Below, piece after piece: positions 1 through 7,331 of a stretch of 24,547 bases of DNA. The notes under the pieces were generated by a model, which saw only the letters and a list, made by a program, of their open reading frames with translations, made no database searches and was not told where the DNA came from. A program made the translations under genes and the position numbers. Each line of letters opens with the position of its first letter. Position 1 is the first letter of the stretch. Origin of the DNA: DATMXS01 sp050260275. Lineage in GTDB: Bacteria; Acidobacteriota; Terriglobia; Bryobacterales; Bryobacteraceae. Where the stretch lies: assembly GCA_050260275.1 (NCBI GenBank), contig JBLNBX010000116.1, positions 1 to 24,547 of the forward strand, in the 5' to 3' direction.

Positions 1-1
1 G

Positions 2-190
2 GCGCTTAGGGGTAAGCGGAACGGGTACTTCATCGTCAGAGAAGGCGATCGCGAGGACCTCGAAGCCGCAATCCGACCGTACAAGCTACAGATCCTGGCG
101 ATGCTGCGCCGCCTGCGAGTGCTCGAACCGTCGCGGCATGCGCAGCTCGAATTCTTAGGGCAAATCCGATTGGAGTTGGAGGGCAAATAA
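2..190 (+). CDS. C-terminal fragment of an unidentified early phage gene
   Basis: This reading frame is open from the first complete codon of the window to a TAA at 188-190, so the gene begins upstream and only its last 62 residues are seen. The fragment is charged and Leu/Arg-rich (…ILAMLRRLRVLEPSRHAQLE…) and probably helical, with no recognisable domain. Its stop abuts the ATG of the next small gene, and the codon choice matches the downstream genes, which supports it being translated as part of the same + strand operon. I do not recognise the family. Its position ahead of a GemA-like gene suggests an early or middle phage gene. Confidence 0.55.
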   Translation, partial: ALRGKRNGYFIVREGDREDLEAAIRPYKLQILAMLRRLRVLEPSRHAQLEFLGQIRLELEGK

Positions 191-322
191 ATGGCTGAGA
201 TCATAACTGCGCTGGAAAGGCTGTTAGAGACGCCACTGACCAGAATGATGGAACTCAGTATCGGACAGGCGTTGGCGCTGGCGCTGATTTGCGGTGTGCT
301 GGCCAGATTGTGCCGGAGGTAA
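191..322 (+). CDS. 43-aa putative single-span membrane protein
   Basis: The ATG directly follows the upstream TAA, with a purine-rich GGAGGG stretch (178-183 region) as ribosome binding site. The 43-residue product has an acidic/amphipathic N-terminal part and a hydrophobic C-terminal segment around residues 24-41 (IGQALALALICGVLAR), ending in basic residues LCRR, as expected for a small inner-membrane protein. The function is unknown. Tight coupling to the neighbouring small genes argues for a real gene. The protein is too short to assign to a family, and a soluble amphipathic helix is also possible. Confidence 0.5.
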   Translation: MAEIITALERLLETPLTRMMELSIGQALALALICGVLARLCRR

Positions 323-325
323 GGA

Positions 326-502
326 ATGCCGAGGCACGAAGTACCGACATGGCGCGGATGTCCGAACTGCAAAGGCGAACCGCATGTGATTCGCGAGACC
401 GGCACCGGCTGCATCATGGGCTGTACTGGGTGCGGCTGGTTTGGCCAGTTTAGCGAGTGCTGGAGCTCGGACAAGGAACCGGGTAGCGGGAGGTCGCAAT
501 GA
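326..502 (+). CDS. 58-aa zinc-ribbon-like protein (Lar-like pattern)
   Basis: A GGAGG at 315-319, six bases before the ATG, fixes the start. The stop overlaps the next start (ATGA at 499-502). The protein has two CxxC knuckles, CPNC near residue 13 and CTGC near residue 34, followed by GWFG and a Trp-containing tail. This is the spacing of a small zinc ribbon. The layout (CPxC-G-x-P, then C-x2-CGW-x-G, then W) resembles the restriction-alleviation Lar-type ribbons found in many prophages, but the similarity is by eye only. Mu Com is another small CxxC protein, which this does not closely resemble. The likely role is nucleic-acid or protein binding in the early/middle operon. Confidence 0.55.
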   Translation: MPRHEVPTWRGCPNCKGEPHVIRETGTGCIMGCTGCGWFGQFSECWSSDKEPGSGRSQ

Positions 503-708
503 GCGGACGGCCGATATACCGGTCAAAAAACGGCAAGATTATCACCATTGATTTCCTCGCCGTTGAGCGCGCGATCAAGCGCGGCAACCTTTCAGAGCGA
601 GACTGGCAAAGCTTGGAAGCGCTCTTTCCCGGCCTCTCGAGCAGGCTTCGTCCCGAACCACAGAGCGAGACTCAAGCACCTGGGACTGGCGGGGGTGTGG
701 ACGAATGA
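499..708 (+). CDS. 69-aa hypothetical phage protein
   Basis: The ATG overlaps the preceding stop and the TGA overlaps the next ATG (705), so the gene is translationally coupled on both sides. The product has a basic N terminus, a central helical part (residues about 20-48, FLAVERAIKRGNLSERDWQ) and a low-complexity polar C terminus (PEPQSETQAPGTGGG). No motif, signal peptide or membrane segment is visible. I do not recognise the family. Operon position next to the GemA-like gene suggests an accessory early or middle function. Confidence 0.55.
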   Translation: MSGRPIYRSKNGKIITIDFLAVERAIKRGNLSERDWQSLEALFPGLSSRLRPEPQSETQAPGTGGGVDE

Positions 709-1154
709 ACTCTAAACCAAACACGAAATTTCTGCGGGCGATCTACGGAGCCGCGCGGGCACATGGGGTTAACAACCAGGTGCTGCACGACATGATCTGG
801 TTCGAGTGGCAGAAGAAGTCACTCAAGGACCTGACTCCCGCCCAGTCGATGGAGCTGCTCGACACTCTGAACGGCAAGACCCCTTCGAAAAACTTCTCCA
901 GCGACCGGCGGCGCGCGATGGCGTCGCATGGCCGCCGCGACTACGATTCCAGTGGCGACGCGGCATATATGATCAATGAGCGCGAGCGGCGGATGCTCCA
1001 GGAAGCCGCAGCGCTACGCGGCTGGAGTCTGGGCGGGCTCCAGCATTTCATTGAGCGGCAGTTGAAGCACGAGCAGATCCGGACGATGGCCGAGTTCAAT
1101 AAAGTGTTCTGGGCGCTGAAGGCCATGAACCGGAGGGATGGCCTATGCAAGTGA
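705..1154 (+). CDS. gemA: GemA-like regulatory protein (DUF1018 type)
   Basis: The 149-residue protein has the two-part layout of the GemA/DUF1018 family known from Mu-like phages. The N-terminal part (about residues 8-50) carries the pattern AIYGAARAHGVNNQ…SLKDLTPAQ…LLDTLNG, corresponding to the family's helical N-terminal segment. A Lys/Arg-rich linker follows. The C-terminal helical part (about 85-145) contains RGWSLGGLQHFIERQL and ends in a helix where the family has its last segment. In Mu, GemA modulates host gene expression and DNA topology during early or middle transcription. It starts inside the stop of the previous gene and overlaps the next small gene. Assignment is from sequence pattern and context. 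Confidence 0.75.
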   Translation: MNSKPNTKFLRAIYGAARAHGVNNQVLHDMIWFEWQKKSLKDLTPAQSMELLDTLNGKTPSKNFSSDRRRAMASHGRRDYDSSGDAAYMINERERRMLQEAAALRGWSLGGLQHFIERQLKHEQIRTMAEFNKVFWALKAMNRRDGLCK

Positions 1155-1306
1155 AGCGCTACACCCGATGGGAAGAGGAGTTCGATCGCGAGTTGGAACG
1201 GCGCTGGCGGGCGCGCCAGCGCCGCAGCTCGCGCCGCTCATCGATAGCCTGGGTTGCTGCGGGCTTGGTCTATGTGGCGCTCCTGATTTTCTGCATTACC
1301 CGTTAA
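1145..1306 (+). CDS. 53-aa basic single-span membrane protein
   Basis: The ATG lies 10 bases inside the end of the GemA-like gene, with GGAGGGA at 1132-1138 as ribosome binding site. The product begins with a highly charged helix (WEEEFDRELERRWRARQRR) and ends in a hydrophobic span of about 18 residues (AWVAAGLVYVALLIFCITR), a strong N-in/C-out tail-anchor pattern. A longer overlapping frame starting at 1138 is possible, but it lacks this protein-like organisation. The function is unknown. Comparable one-span proteins occur in the early/middle operons of many temperate phages. Confidence 0.55.
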   Translation: MQVKRYTRWEEEFDRELERRWRARQRRSSRRSSIAWVAAGLVYVALLIFCITR

Positions 1307-1313
1307 GTAGCGT

Positions 1314-1547
1314 ATGGGAGGTTTGCTCCGCAGTCCGGTCCAATTGAAGCTCAAGCTAGAGCTACCTCTCGAGGACACTCTCGACGTCTTCACGGCTGCG
1401 CGCATCGCCCGAGTCTCCACCTGGACGATCCGTCGGTGGTGCGAACAGGGCCTCTTTCCGTGCTATAAGCTGGTAGGTCAGTGGCGCGTCGAGCGTGCGC
1501 CCTTCTACGCTTGGATTCACTCCCGTCGAATCACGCCTGCTGAGTAA
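1314..1547 (+). CDS. Excisionase/MerR-type helix-turn-helix protein
   Basis: This 77-residue protein carries a helix-turn-helix of the excisionase (HTH_17) type at about residues 25-68. The visible pattern is DVFTAARIARVSTWTIRRW, then CEQGLFPCYKLVGQWRV and a terminal YAWI helix. Proteins with this fold bind short, often repeated DNA sites. It is the last gene before a 200-bp gap holding four phased CGTGCA/CGTGTA repeats, so it may regulate the switch to late transcription, in the place Mor or C hold in Mu. That regulatory role is inferred. The ATG at 1314 has only a weak ribosome binding site, so an internal start is possible. Confidence 0.7.
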   Translation: MGGLLRSPVQLKLKLELPLEDTLDVFTAARIARVSTWTIRRWCEQGLFPCYKLVGQWRVERAPFYAWIHSRRITPAE

Positions 1548-1553
1548 TTTTCG

Positions 1554-1589
1554 CGTGCACGGCGTGCAAAACGTGCAAAACGTGTAGCC
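1554..1589 (+). repeat. Four-fold 9-bp iteron-like array CGTGCA/CGTGTA
   Basis: Directly after the HTH gene, CGTG(C/T)A occurs at 1554, 1563, 1572 and 1581, exactly 9 bp apart. The middle two units are identical (CGTGCAAAA). Such phasing is typical of a multi-site protein-binding element. A small perfect hairpin, TGCCG-GAAA-CGGCA, follows at 1626-1639. The array lies in the only sizeable gap between the early/middle block and the late operon, so it is a candidate operator, late promoter activator site or phage enhancer. No convincing -35/-10 pair is visible. Confidence 0.55.
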
Positions 1590-1683
1590 TCCCCGCACTC
1601 GATTCCGCATTATCAAAACTGCGTATGCCGGAAACGGCAGACCTCCGGTAACTGCGAGGACTGGAGGCGAATGCCCTCCGTTG

Positions 1684-1728
1684 GAGAGACCGGTGGAAAG
1701 CAGGCCCGGTCGCCGGTCTCTCTGTTTT
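1684..1728 (+). terminator. Terminator-like stem-loop before the late operon
   Basis: A perfect 10-bp inverted repeat, GAGAGACCGG at 1684-1693 and CCGGTCTCTC at 1713-1722, can be lengthened inward by GC and GU pairs. It is followed by TGTTTT at 1723-1728. The geometry suits a factor-independent terminator or attenuator, although the T-tract is short. It ends 21 bases before the GTG of the first late gene, so it could end the early transcript or protect the 5' end of the late mRNA. Confidence 0.5.
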
Positions 1729-1749
1729 CGGCGCCGCAAGGAGACGACG

Positions 1750-2064
1750 GTGAAAGAGAAGATCCACGATCTGCGGCGGTCCATTCTCAGGTTCCTGGAC
1801 GAAACCGTGCTGCAGAACCCGGAAGAGCAGCGCACCCAACTGGACAACCTGCTGCTCGAAAGCGGGCGGGCATTCACCGACGCCCTGGTCCGGTATTCGC
1901 GAGCCGTACAAACGGGCGGCGGCGGAGTGACGGCGCCGTACTCGAAGAGCTTGACCAGCGTGCTCAAATCCTACAACGAGATCAACCGCGAGCACGCCCT
2001 GCGCAATGCCGACGTGGATGCGCTCGCGACGTTCCGCGAGCCTTTCGAAAGCAGAGGCGAGTGA
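1750..2064 (+). CDS. 104-aa hypothetical protein, first late gene
   Basis: The GTG at 1750 is chosen because AAGGAG at 1738-1743 is spaced six bases from it. An in-frame ATG at 1681 lies in the terminator-like hairpin region and would add an unlikely Arg-rich extension. The protein is helical and acidic/basic mixed (MKEKIHDLRRSILRFLDETV…), with a Gly-rich turn near residue 56 and no membrane segment or known motif. It opens the block of three small genes before the terminase. Small-terminase or regulatory functions are possible by position only. I do not recognise the family. Confidence 0.6.
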   Translation: MKEKIHDLRRSILRFLDETVLQNPEEQRTQLDNLLLESGRAFTDALVRYSRAVQTGGGGVTAPYSKSLTSVLKSYNEINREHALRNADVDALATFREPFESRGE

Positions 2065-2069
2065 GGGCC

Positions 2070-2285
2070 ATGCCCGGCATCAACGAGCTGGAACAACTCT
2101 CGCAGAGCTACTCGCTGGCGATCGGCCTGATGGTGCTCGCGTGCGTCTTCCTCGCTTACGCAGTTATCCGTTTACACCGTGAGAACCAGCAGCTTTGGGG
2201 CCGAATCGCTCAGGTGCTTGAGGAGCGGACGAAGACCCTGGAATCGATGCTGGAGGAAGCAGTCCATGGCAGGAATCATTCTTAA
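2070..2285 (+). CDS. 71-aa membrane protein with C-terminal coiled coil
   Basis: The ATG at 2070 follows the previous stop by five bases. Residues about 14-35 are strongly hydrophobic (LAIGLMVLACVFLAYAVI). A charged heptad-like helix follows (HRENQQLWGRIAQVLEERTKTLESMLEEA), giving one membrane span plus a coiled coil. That layout occurs in small holin- or spanin-associated proteins, and Mu-like phages also carry small membrane proteins ahead of the packaging genes. No lysis function can be claimed. The end overlaps the next small gene by 20 bases. Confidence 0.6.
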   Translation: MPGINELEQLSQSYSLAIGLMVLACVFLAYAVIRLHRENQQLWGRIAQVLEERTKTLESMLEEAVHGRNHS

Positions 2286-2394
2286 GCTCAAAGGCTGGAT
2301 TTTGTCCTGGCGGTGCGCCCGGCTACACAGGCACCTGCTGCTCGAACGGGCGGATGCGGAGATAGGGACACTGCAGGCGTTTCGGGAGGCCTAG
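2266..2394 (+). CDS. 42-aa small basic amphipathic protein
   Basis: GGAGGAAG at 2252-2259 is well spaced from the ATG at 2266, which lies inside the previous gene's end. An in-frame upstream start would only extend into the neighbouring coding sequence. The product starts with a hydrophobic/basic stretch (MAGIILKLKGWILSWRCARL) and continues as an acidic/Leu-rich helix. It could associate with membranes. The TAG is followed within three bases by the TTG of the small-terminase candidate, so it is coupled to the packaging operon. The function is unknown. Confidence 0.5.
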   Translation: MAGIILKLKGWILSWRCARLHRHLLLERADAEIGTLQAFREA

Positions 2395-2397
2395 CAG

Positions 2398-2925
2398 TTG
2401 GCTTACGACACCCAAGCCCAGGAATTCGTGTATGGCTTCTACGCGCGCGGCTGGTCGAAAGAGCGGTCGCTGCCGGAGATCCGCAAGGTGTATCCGGGTT
2501 TTTCGGGGAGCACCTGGGACGAATGGGTGAAGAAGTTCGACTGGCCGCAGCGGCGCGCGCTGGCCGACGCCAAGCTGCGTGAGTTCAACGAGCTTTGTCG
2601 CGACGCCGCACGGTCGCTGCTTCTCGAACTGAACGAGATCCGCGAACGGCTGCTGACCGATATCCGCGGAGGCAAGGCGGATACCCAAACTTACTACGCC
2701 TTCAACTCGATCGCGAAGCAAATCGCGGAGTTATCCCGCCAGCACCTGGCGGCACAGAATCCGCAAAAGGTGTCGCTCGAAGTGTTGAACACGGCGATCG
2801 AGCGGCTGCTGACCGGGCTCCGGTCGATAGACGGCCTGGCCCGGCCGCTCGAAGCGCACGCGAAACAGGTGGGCCAGCTCGTCACCGAGATCAGCGAAGA
2901 GTTCAGCAGGGAGGCCGAGGCGTGA
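2398..2925 (+). CDS. Putative terminase small subunit
   Basis: A TTG start at 2398 has GGGAGG at 2384-2389 upstream and yields 175 residues. The N-terminal third (QEFVYGFYARGWSKERSLPEIRKVYPGFSGSTWDEWVKKFDW) looks like a helix-turn-helix, as in small terminases that recognise phage DNA. Its central and C-terminal parts are long helices (about 50-175), suited to oligomerisation. It sits directly before, and overlaps by four bases (GTGA), the large terminase, the usual place of the small subunit and of Mu gp27-type packaging proteins. The call rests on HTH-like sequence, size and position. The family is not otherwise proven. Confidence 0.6.
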   Translation: MAYDTQAQEFVYGFYARGWSKERSLPEIRKVYPGFSGSTWDEWVKKFDWPQRRALADAKLREFNELCRDAARSLLLELNEIRERLLTDIRGGKADTQTYYAFNSIAKQIAELSRQHLAAQNPQKVSLEVLNTAIERLLTGLRSIDGLARPLEAHAKQVGQLVTEISEEFSREAEA

Positions 2926-4427
2926 GCCGCTCTGCTAAAGGTATACCCCCAGACGCGCGAAGCTCCGGCGGGCGTCGGCTGCAGGCTTCTGAAGTCGGCG
3001 CCCGTGCGGAGCAACTGCTGCGCAGCAGCCGCCCGGAAGACCGGATGACGAAGCAGCAGCGCATCGCGCGCGGCCGGCATGACTTCCAGTGGTTCTGCCG
3101 GTACTACCTTGCCGATTACTTCTGTGCGCAGCCGGCTGAATTCCACTCTGAGCTGTCAAATTTGGTGGACACCCAGGACCGCGTTATCTGCGCGGCTCCA
3201 CGCGAGCATGCCAAGTCCACGGTGGTGAGCTTCGCCAAGGTCATCCACTCGATTTGCTACGGCCTCGCCCATTTCTGCGTGATCATTCGCGACAGCGACC
3301 CGGTAGCGACCCAGAACACGAACGACATCCGCGAAGAGTTGGAGACGAACGAGCGGATCGCCGAGGACTTCGGGTCCCTCTACAACAAGCGGAAATGGGC
3401 AGAGGGCGAGTTCGTCACGCGGACGGGTATCAAGGTTTTGGCTCGCGGCCGCGGCTGCTCGATGCGCGGTCTCCGCTACAAGCAATACCGGCCGGACCTG
3501 GTGATCGTCGATGACCTCGAAGACGACGAATCAGTAGAGAGCAAGCAGCAGCGCGACAAACTCGACCGCTGGCTGCTGCGAAGCGTGCTCAACATAATCG
3601 CTCCGGGCGGCAGGTTCTTCATGATCGGCACCGTGCTCCACCATGATGCAGTACTGGTGCGGTTCCTGAAGCGGACCGATTCGTTCATCACGCGGATCTG
3701 GCGCGCGATCAAGGATAACGGCCAGCCGCTGTGGCCGGCGCGCTGGCCATTAACCAGGTTGGAAGCCAAGCGCCGCGAGATCGGCCCGCGCGCATTCCAG
3801 ACCGAGTTCATGAACGACGCTGCGAACCCGGAAGAGCAGATCTTCAGTCCCTCCGGCTGGAAGTACTTCCGCGATGAGGATATCGACGGTCTGAACCTTG
3901 ACATCGTCGCGGCTATTGATCCCGCGATCGGCCAGAAAGCCAAAAACGACGACACCGCCGTGGCGGTTGTCGGGGAGGCGAACGGCGTTTATTACGTCCT
4001 CCGGATGACCATCAAGAAGCTGAAAATTCAGCATCAGGTGGAGCTCGTCGTATCAACCTGCCGGGAGTGGCCGGCCATCCGGAAGTTCGGCTTCGAGACG
4101 ATCGCCTATCAGGACGCCCTCAAGCAACTCGTCGAGGAAGCATCTGCCAAAGATCGCCTCCAGATCCCGGCTGTGGCCGTCGATGACATCGCCTCCGACA
4201 AGCTGAAGCGGATTTCGCGCCTGGCGCCGCTCCAGGAACAGGGCCGGATCTACTTCCCGAGTGCGAGCAGCTCGTACTGGACGCCCGACGTGCAGAAGTG
4301 CCTCGACCAGTTTGAAGCGCTCGGGTGCTCGGCTAATGCGCACGACGACGGCCCGGATGCGGTAGAGCGCGCGATCGCGCTGCTGCGCGGCTCTCGCGTC
4401 AGGAAAGGAAGGGTCAGCTTGCTATGA
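2922..4427 (+). CDS. terL: Terminase large subunit
   Basis: The GTG at 2922 overlaps the preceding TGA and gives 501 residues, normal for a large terminase. A 3046 ATG is the alternative start. An atypical Walker A, APREHAKST (residues 92-100, Lys98), and a Walker B, LVIVDDLEDDE (193-203), mark the packaging ATPase. The C-terminal RNase H-like nuclease shows the conserved first Asp in AAIDPAIG (Asp333) and the closing HDDGPDA motif (474-480). It cuts phage DNA and pumps it into the prohead through the portal encoded next. The sequence fits the psiM2-ORF9-like terminases (TIGR01630 type). Confidence 0.9.
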   Translation: MSRSAKGIPPDARSSGGRRLQASEVGARAEQLLRSSRPEDRMTKQQRIARGRHDFQWFCRYYLADYFCAQPAEFHSELSNLVDTQDRVICAAPREHAKSTVVSFAKVIHSICYGLAHFCVIIRDSDPVATQNTNDIREELETNERIAEDFGSLYNKRKWAEGEFVTRTGIKVLARGRGCSMRGLRYKQYRPDLVIVDDLEDDESVESKQQRDKLDRWLLRSVLNIIAPGGRFFMIGTVLHHDAVLVRFLKRTDSFITRIWRAIKDNGQPLWPARWPLTRLEAKRREIGPRAFQTEFMNDAANPEEQIFSPSGWKYFRDEDIDGLNLDIVAAIDPAIGQKAKNDDTAVAVVGEANGVYYVLRMTIKKLKIQHQVELVVSTCREWPAIRKFGFETIAYQDALKQLVEEASAKDRLQIPAVAVDDIASDKLKRISRLAPLQEQGRIYFPSASSSYWTPDVQKCLDQFEALGCSANAHDDGPDAVERAIALLRGSRVRKGRVSLL

Positions 4428-5827
4428 CGAAGGGCACGGCGTTTCTTCTCGATTCGATCAGCGGTGCGGTCATTAAGGTCGAGAGCCCGCGGCTACTCGA
4501 AGGCATGATCCGCCCGGCCGAGTATTTCGAGGTTGCGAAGGCTGTCACCGAGGCCGCCGGCAGCAAGCGGATCCGCGAGAAATACGGCACAACGCTCGAT
4601 GGTGTGATGTGCGCAGCGAGGCCGTTCGATTTCTACCTTTACGCCTATGCCGCAACGCTGAACACATACCACTCGCGCGCCATTCGCGCAAAGGTGAAGG
4701 ATATCGTCGGGCGCCCGTGGGAGATCGTCGGCGATGGACCGGCTGGCCTGAAGGAACGCATCTGGACGTTCTTTAACACGGCTTTCGGCGAGATGACGTT
4801 AGGCGAAGGCCTCGGCAACGTCTGGACCGATTACGAGGCGCTCGGCAATGGCTTCCTGGAGGTGATCCCAAACGCGAAGGGTGAGCCGGCCGAGCTCGCG
4901 CACATTCCCGCGACCGAAGTCTGGATCAGGCTCGACGGCCTCGGCTACGTCCAACAGAAGAACGGCGAATACGCGCACTTCCGGAAGTACGGAGCCGATC
5001 CGAAACTGTATGCGGAACTGCCGGCGAACGATCCGCTCGCCTCCGGGCGCGAGCGCACATCGGTGATCCATTTCTGCCGCTATTTTCCGTGGAGCCTCTA
5101 CTACGGCATACCGCCCATCATGCCGGCATGGAACCGGCTGGCACTAATGGTGCTGGAGGCGGAGTACAACCTTTCGTTCTTCAACAACAATGCCATCCCG
5201 GACTATGCCGTCATCCTGGAAGGCGAATGGGAAGACAACGCCGAGGATGTGATCCGGGAGTACTTCAAGCGCCACCTGAAAGGCCAGGCGCATAAGACAC
5301 TGGCCCTGCGCAGCCCGCAGGGCGGGAAGATCACCTTTGAAAAGCTGACCTCCGACCTCAAGGAAGGCTCTTTCAGGCTGCTGCGCATCGATTGCCGGGA
5401 CGAAATCCTGCACGCGCATGGCGTGCCGCCCCAGAAAGTCGGCATTGTCGAGACCGGGAAACTCGGCGGAAATCTCGCTTCCGAACAGATCATCGAGTAC
5501 AAGAATTCGATCGTAACGCCCGGGCAGGAGATGGTTGCCGGCCGGCTGAACCGGATCATCGAAATTGGGTTTGGCACGACGGACCTGTACATCCAGTTCG
5601 AGCCGTACGACACGGAGGACCGTAGGCTGAACGCCGAGGTAGATCAGATCTACATCAATGCCGGCGTCCGTACGCCGAATGAGGTAAGGGCAGAACGATT
5701 CCCCTGGACCGAGCCGCTCGAAGGCGGCGACGAGCCGCGGCGGGCTCCCGCAATTGGCGACCTGTGGAACATCGACGAAGCGTTGCAAGGGGTGCAACGA
5801 GAGATTAGGGAGGCGATTCCGCGGTGA
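4424..5827 (+). CDS. Phage portal protein (PBSX/XkdE-like)
   Basis: This 467-residue protein starts in an ATGA overlap with the terminase. The segment SLYYGIPPIMPAWNRLALM followed by EAEYNLSFFNNNAIPDYAVILEG (about 225-265) and the later HAHGVPPQKVGIVE…EYKNSIVTPGQ (about 328-373) are hallmarks of the PF04860 portal family, of which PBSX XkdE is a member. The portal forms the ring at the single head vertex, docks the terminase, and later carries the neck. The C-terminal part is acidic and Pro-rich. The identity as a portal is secure. The subfamily is judged by eye. Mu's own portal is of a different type (DUF935). Confidence 0.85.
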   Translation: MTKGTAFLLDSISGAVIKVESPRLLEGMIRPAEYFEVAKAVTEAAGSKRIREKYGTTLDGVMCAARPFDFYLYAYAATLNTYHSRAIRAKVKDIVGRPWEIVGDGPAGLKERIWTFFNTAFGEMTLGEGLGNVWTDYEALGNGFLEVIPNAKGEPAELAHIPATEVWIRLDGLGYVQQKNGEYAHFRKYGADPKLYAELPANDPLASGRERTSVIHFCRYFPWSLYYGIPPIMPAWNRLALMVLEAEYNLSFFNNNAIPDYAVILEGEWEDNAEDVIREYFKRHLKGQAHKTLALRSPQGGKITFEKLTSDLKEGSFRLLRIDCRDEILHAHGVPPQKVGIVETGKLGGNLASEQIIEYKNSIVTPGQEMVAGRLNRIIEIGFGTTDLYIQFEPYDTEDRRLNAEVDQIYINAGVRTPNEVRAERFPWTEPLEGGDEPRRAPAIGDLWNIDEALQGVQREIREAIPR

Positions 5828-6735
5828 GCTGCCCGGTCCATCTCGTGCAGTTCTTCAACGCGACGGCGAGGGGCTTGCGGAAGGTGCGCCGGTCGCGGCG
5901 CTTCGACCGGGTGAGGGCGGCGCGGGCGCTTAACCGCCGGGTGCGCGAATACTGGCACAGCGGGCTGGATGCGCTGTTCGAATACCTGTCGAGCGATGGG
6001 CGATGGGACATGATCCAGCGCCATTGCCAGTTGCACGGCACTGGCGCCGGCGAAGTGGAGAAGGCGCTCTCGGATGCCGACCGTCAGTTCCTCATGGAGA
6101 TGATGGCCGGTTTTGGCTACTACAGCGACGTCGCCGACCAGGCCAAGGCAATCATCGAGGCGACATCGATACCGACCTTCGAGGCGGCCGCGACGTTTGC
6201 TCTCCGGCAACTGGGCATCGCATCGGCCGACTTCGAGCTGCGCAACGAGCGCATCCGTGACCTGCTGATGGAGCGGAAGAGTGCGGCCATATTCGCCACG
6301 CGCAACGAGGCGCAGACGGCCATCGAAAGGGTGCTGGCTAATTTCTACGAGCTTGGCCGCAATCCTTATAACCAAAACTTCCTCGGCGAACTCAGGAAGG
6401 AACTCGGCTACAAGGCCGATTGGGAGGCGAAGCGTTTCTCGCTGACCGAGACCGGCATCGCCGCCGAGCTCGCCCAGGCGGAAACGTATCGGCGCAACGG
6501 CGTCGTGCGGAAGCAGTGGAACATTCTCGGCCGCAACACCAGGCCGACCCATGAGGCGCTCGACGGAGTTCAGGTGGGGATAGACGAGAAGTTCGATGTC
6601 GGCGGCTATGAGGCGGATCATCCCCTGGACCCATCGCTGCCGCCAGAGGAATTGGTCAACTGCCACTGCTGGCTTTCCCCGGTGATCGACGACGACTACC
6701 AAATCGATCCGTCCCGGATCTGGGAGGGCGAATGA
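5824..6735 (+). CDS. Phage head morphogenesis protein, Mu F / SPP1 gp7-like
   Basis: The GTG at 5824 overlaps the portal's TGA, and the product has 303 residues. The C-terminal 150 residues carry the Mu F-like (PF04233) signature: RFSLTETGIAAELAQAETYRR, then WNILGRNTRPTHEALDGV and a closing NCHCWLSPV with the paired Cys/His typical of the family. The N terminus is basic and helical. These minor head proteins act with the portal in prohead assembly and can travel with the DNA. The gene lies between portal and protease, as in many Mu-like and SPP1-like head modules. Confidence 0.85.
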   Translation: MSCPVHLVQFFNATARGLRKVRRSRRFDRVRAARALNRRVREYWHSGLDALFEYLSSDGRWDMIQRHCQLHGTGAGEVEKALSDADRQFLMEMMAGFGYYSDVADQAKAIIEATSIPTFEAAATFALRQLGIASADFELRNERIRDLLMERKSAAIFATRNEAQTAIERVLANFYELGRNPYNQNFLGELRKELGYKADWEAKRFSLTETGIAAELAQAETYRRNGVVRKQWNILGRNTRPTHEALDGVQVGIDEKFDVGGYEADHPLDPSLPPEELVNCHCWLSPVIDDDYQIDPSRIWEGE

Positions 6736-6790
6736 GAAAGGGCCGATTCAGCGGGCCGAGTCTGGCAGTCGCGGCAGAGGGACGCGTTAG

Positions 6791-7228
6791 GTGTTCCGAA
6801 ACGTTTTGGAACGGGTTTTCAGGCCCGGAAACGGGGTCGTACACATGAATCGACAAGTGAGAATGGCGGTCCAGGTAACCCAGAAATCCGATGAGCTCGG
6901 AATCATCTGGGGATACGCCTCGGTGGCGGACCTGAAGGACATCCAGGGGGACACAGTTCCGCAGGACGAATTGGTCAGGGCTGTGTACCAGTTCATGCAG
7001 GATTACTACGCCGGCCAAGCCGCGATCGGCGACAACCATGTTGAGGCCGCCCAGGCCGTGTTGGTGGAGTCCACCTTCCACTTTCTGGCGGGCCGGCTGC
7101 GCTGGTACGTCGGCGTGAAATTGCTCGACGAGGAACTTGTCGAAGCGGCCCGCACGGGCGAGATCAGCGGATTCTCGATCGCCGGCTGGGCCGGGGAGGA
7201 CAGCGATGGGGATTCTTCGGAATCTTAG
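6791..7228 (+). CDS. XkdF-like prohead protease domain, frame ends early
   Basis: The 145-residue frame (alternative start ATG 6845) matches the XkdF family of serine prohead proteases. It has IIWGYASVADLKDIQGD at the N terminus, a conserved GDNH (His83) and VES (Ser94) as likely catalytic residues, and GEISGFSIAGW (123-133) near the end. In the family an EISLVD-PANP-like tail follows. Here that tail (ISEFSIVRGSDKQPANPEA) lies in the +1 frame after a GGGG run at 7208-7211, in line with the capsid ORF. The protein would cleave scaffold or capsid N-terminal domains in the prohead. The frame break may be programmed, a mutation or a sequencing error. A palindrome, GTTCCGAAACGTTTTGGAAC, covers 6792-6811. 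Confidence 0.75.
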   Translation: MFRNVLERVFRPGNGVVHMNRQVRMAVQVTQKSDELGIIWGYASVADLKDIQGDTVPQDELVRAVYQFMQDYYAGQAAIGDNHVEAAQAVLVESTFHFLAGRLRWYVGVKLLDEELVEAARTGEISGFSIAGWAGEDSDGDSSES

Positions 7229-7331
7229 GATCAGCGAATTTTCGATTGTTCGGGGGAGCGACAAACAACCCGCGAACCCGGAAGCAGTCGCCTTGTACTA
7301 CAAGGCGCAATCCATACCAAAGGAGAAAGAA

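Noticed and set aside
1548..1600. CRISPR-like repeats
   Set aside because: The repeat unit is 9 bp with no spacer of 25-40 bp, so a protein-binding array is the reasonable reading.
1671..2069. Upstream extension of the 2070 frame (start near 1671)
   Set aside because: It overlaps another better-supported gene and the terminator-like stem. ATG 2070 gives the compact membrane plus coiled-coil protein.
2595..2921. Upstream extension of the terminase reading frame to 2595
   Set aside because: It is Arg-rich antisense-like sequence in the small-terminase gene. GTG 2922 overlaps the stop of that gene and gives a normal-length terminase.
7137..7205. Capsid start at 7137
   Set aside because: No ribosome binding site, and the added residues read the protease gene in the wrong frame. 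7206 or 7332 have much stronger signals.
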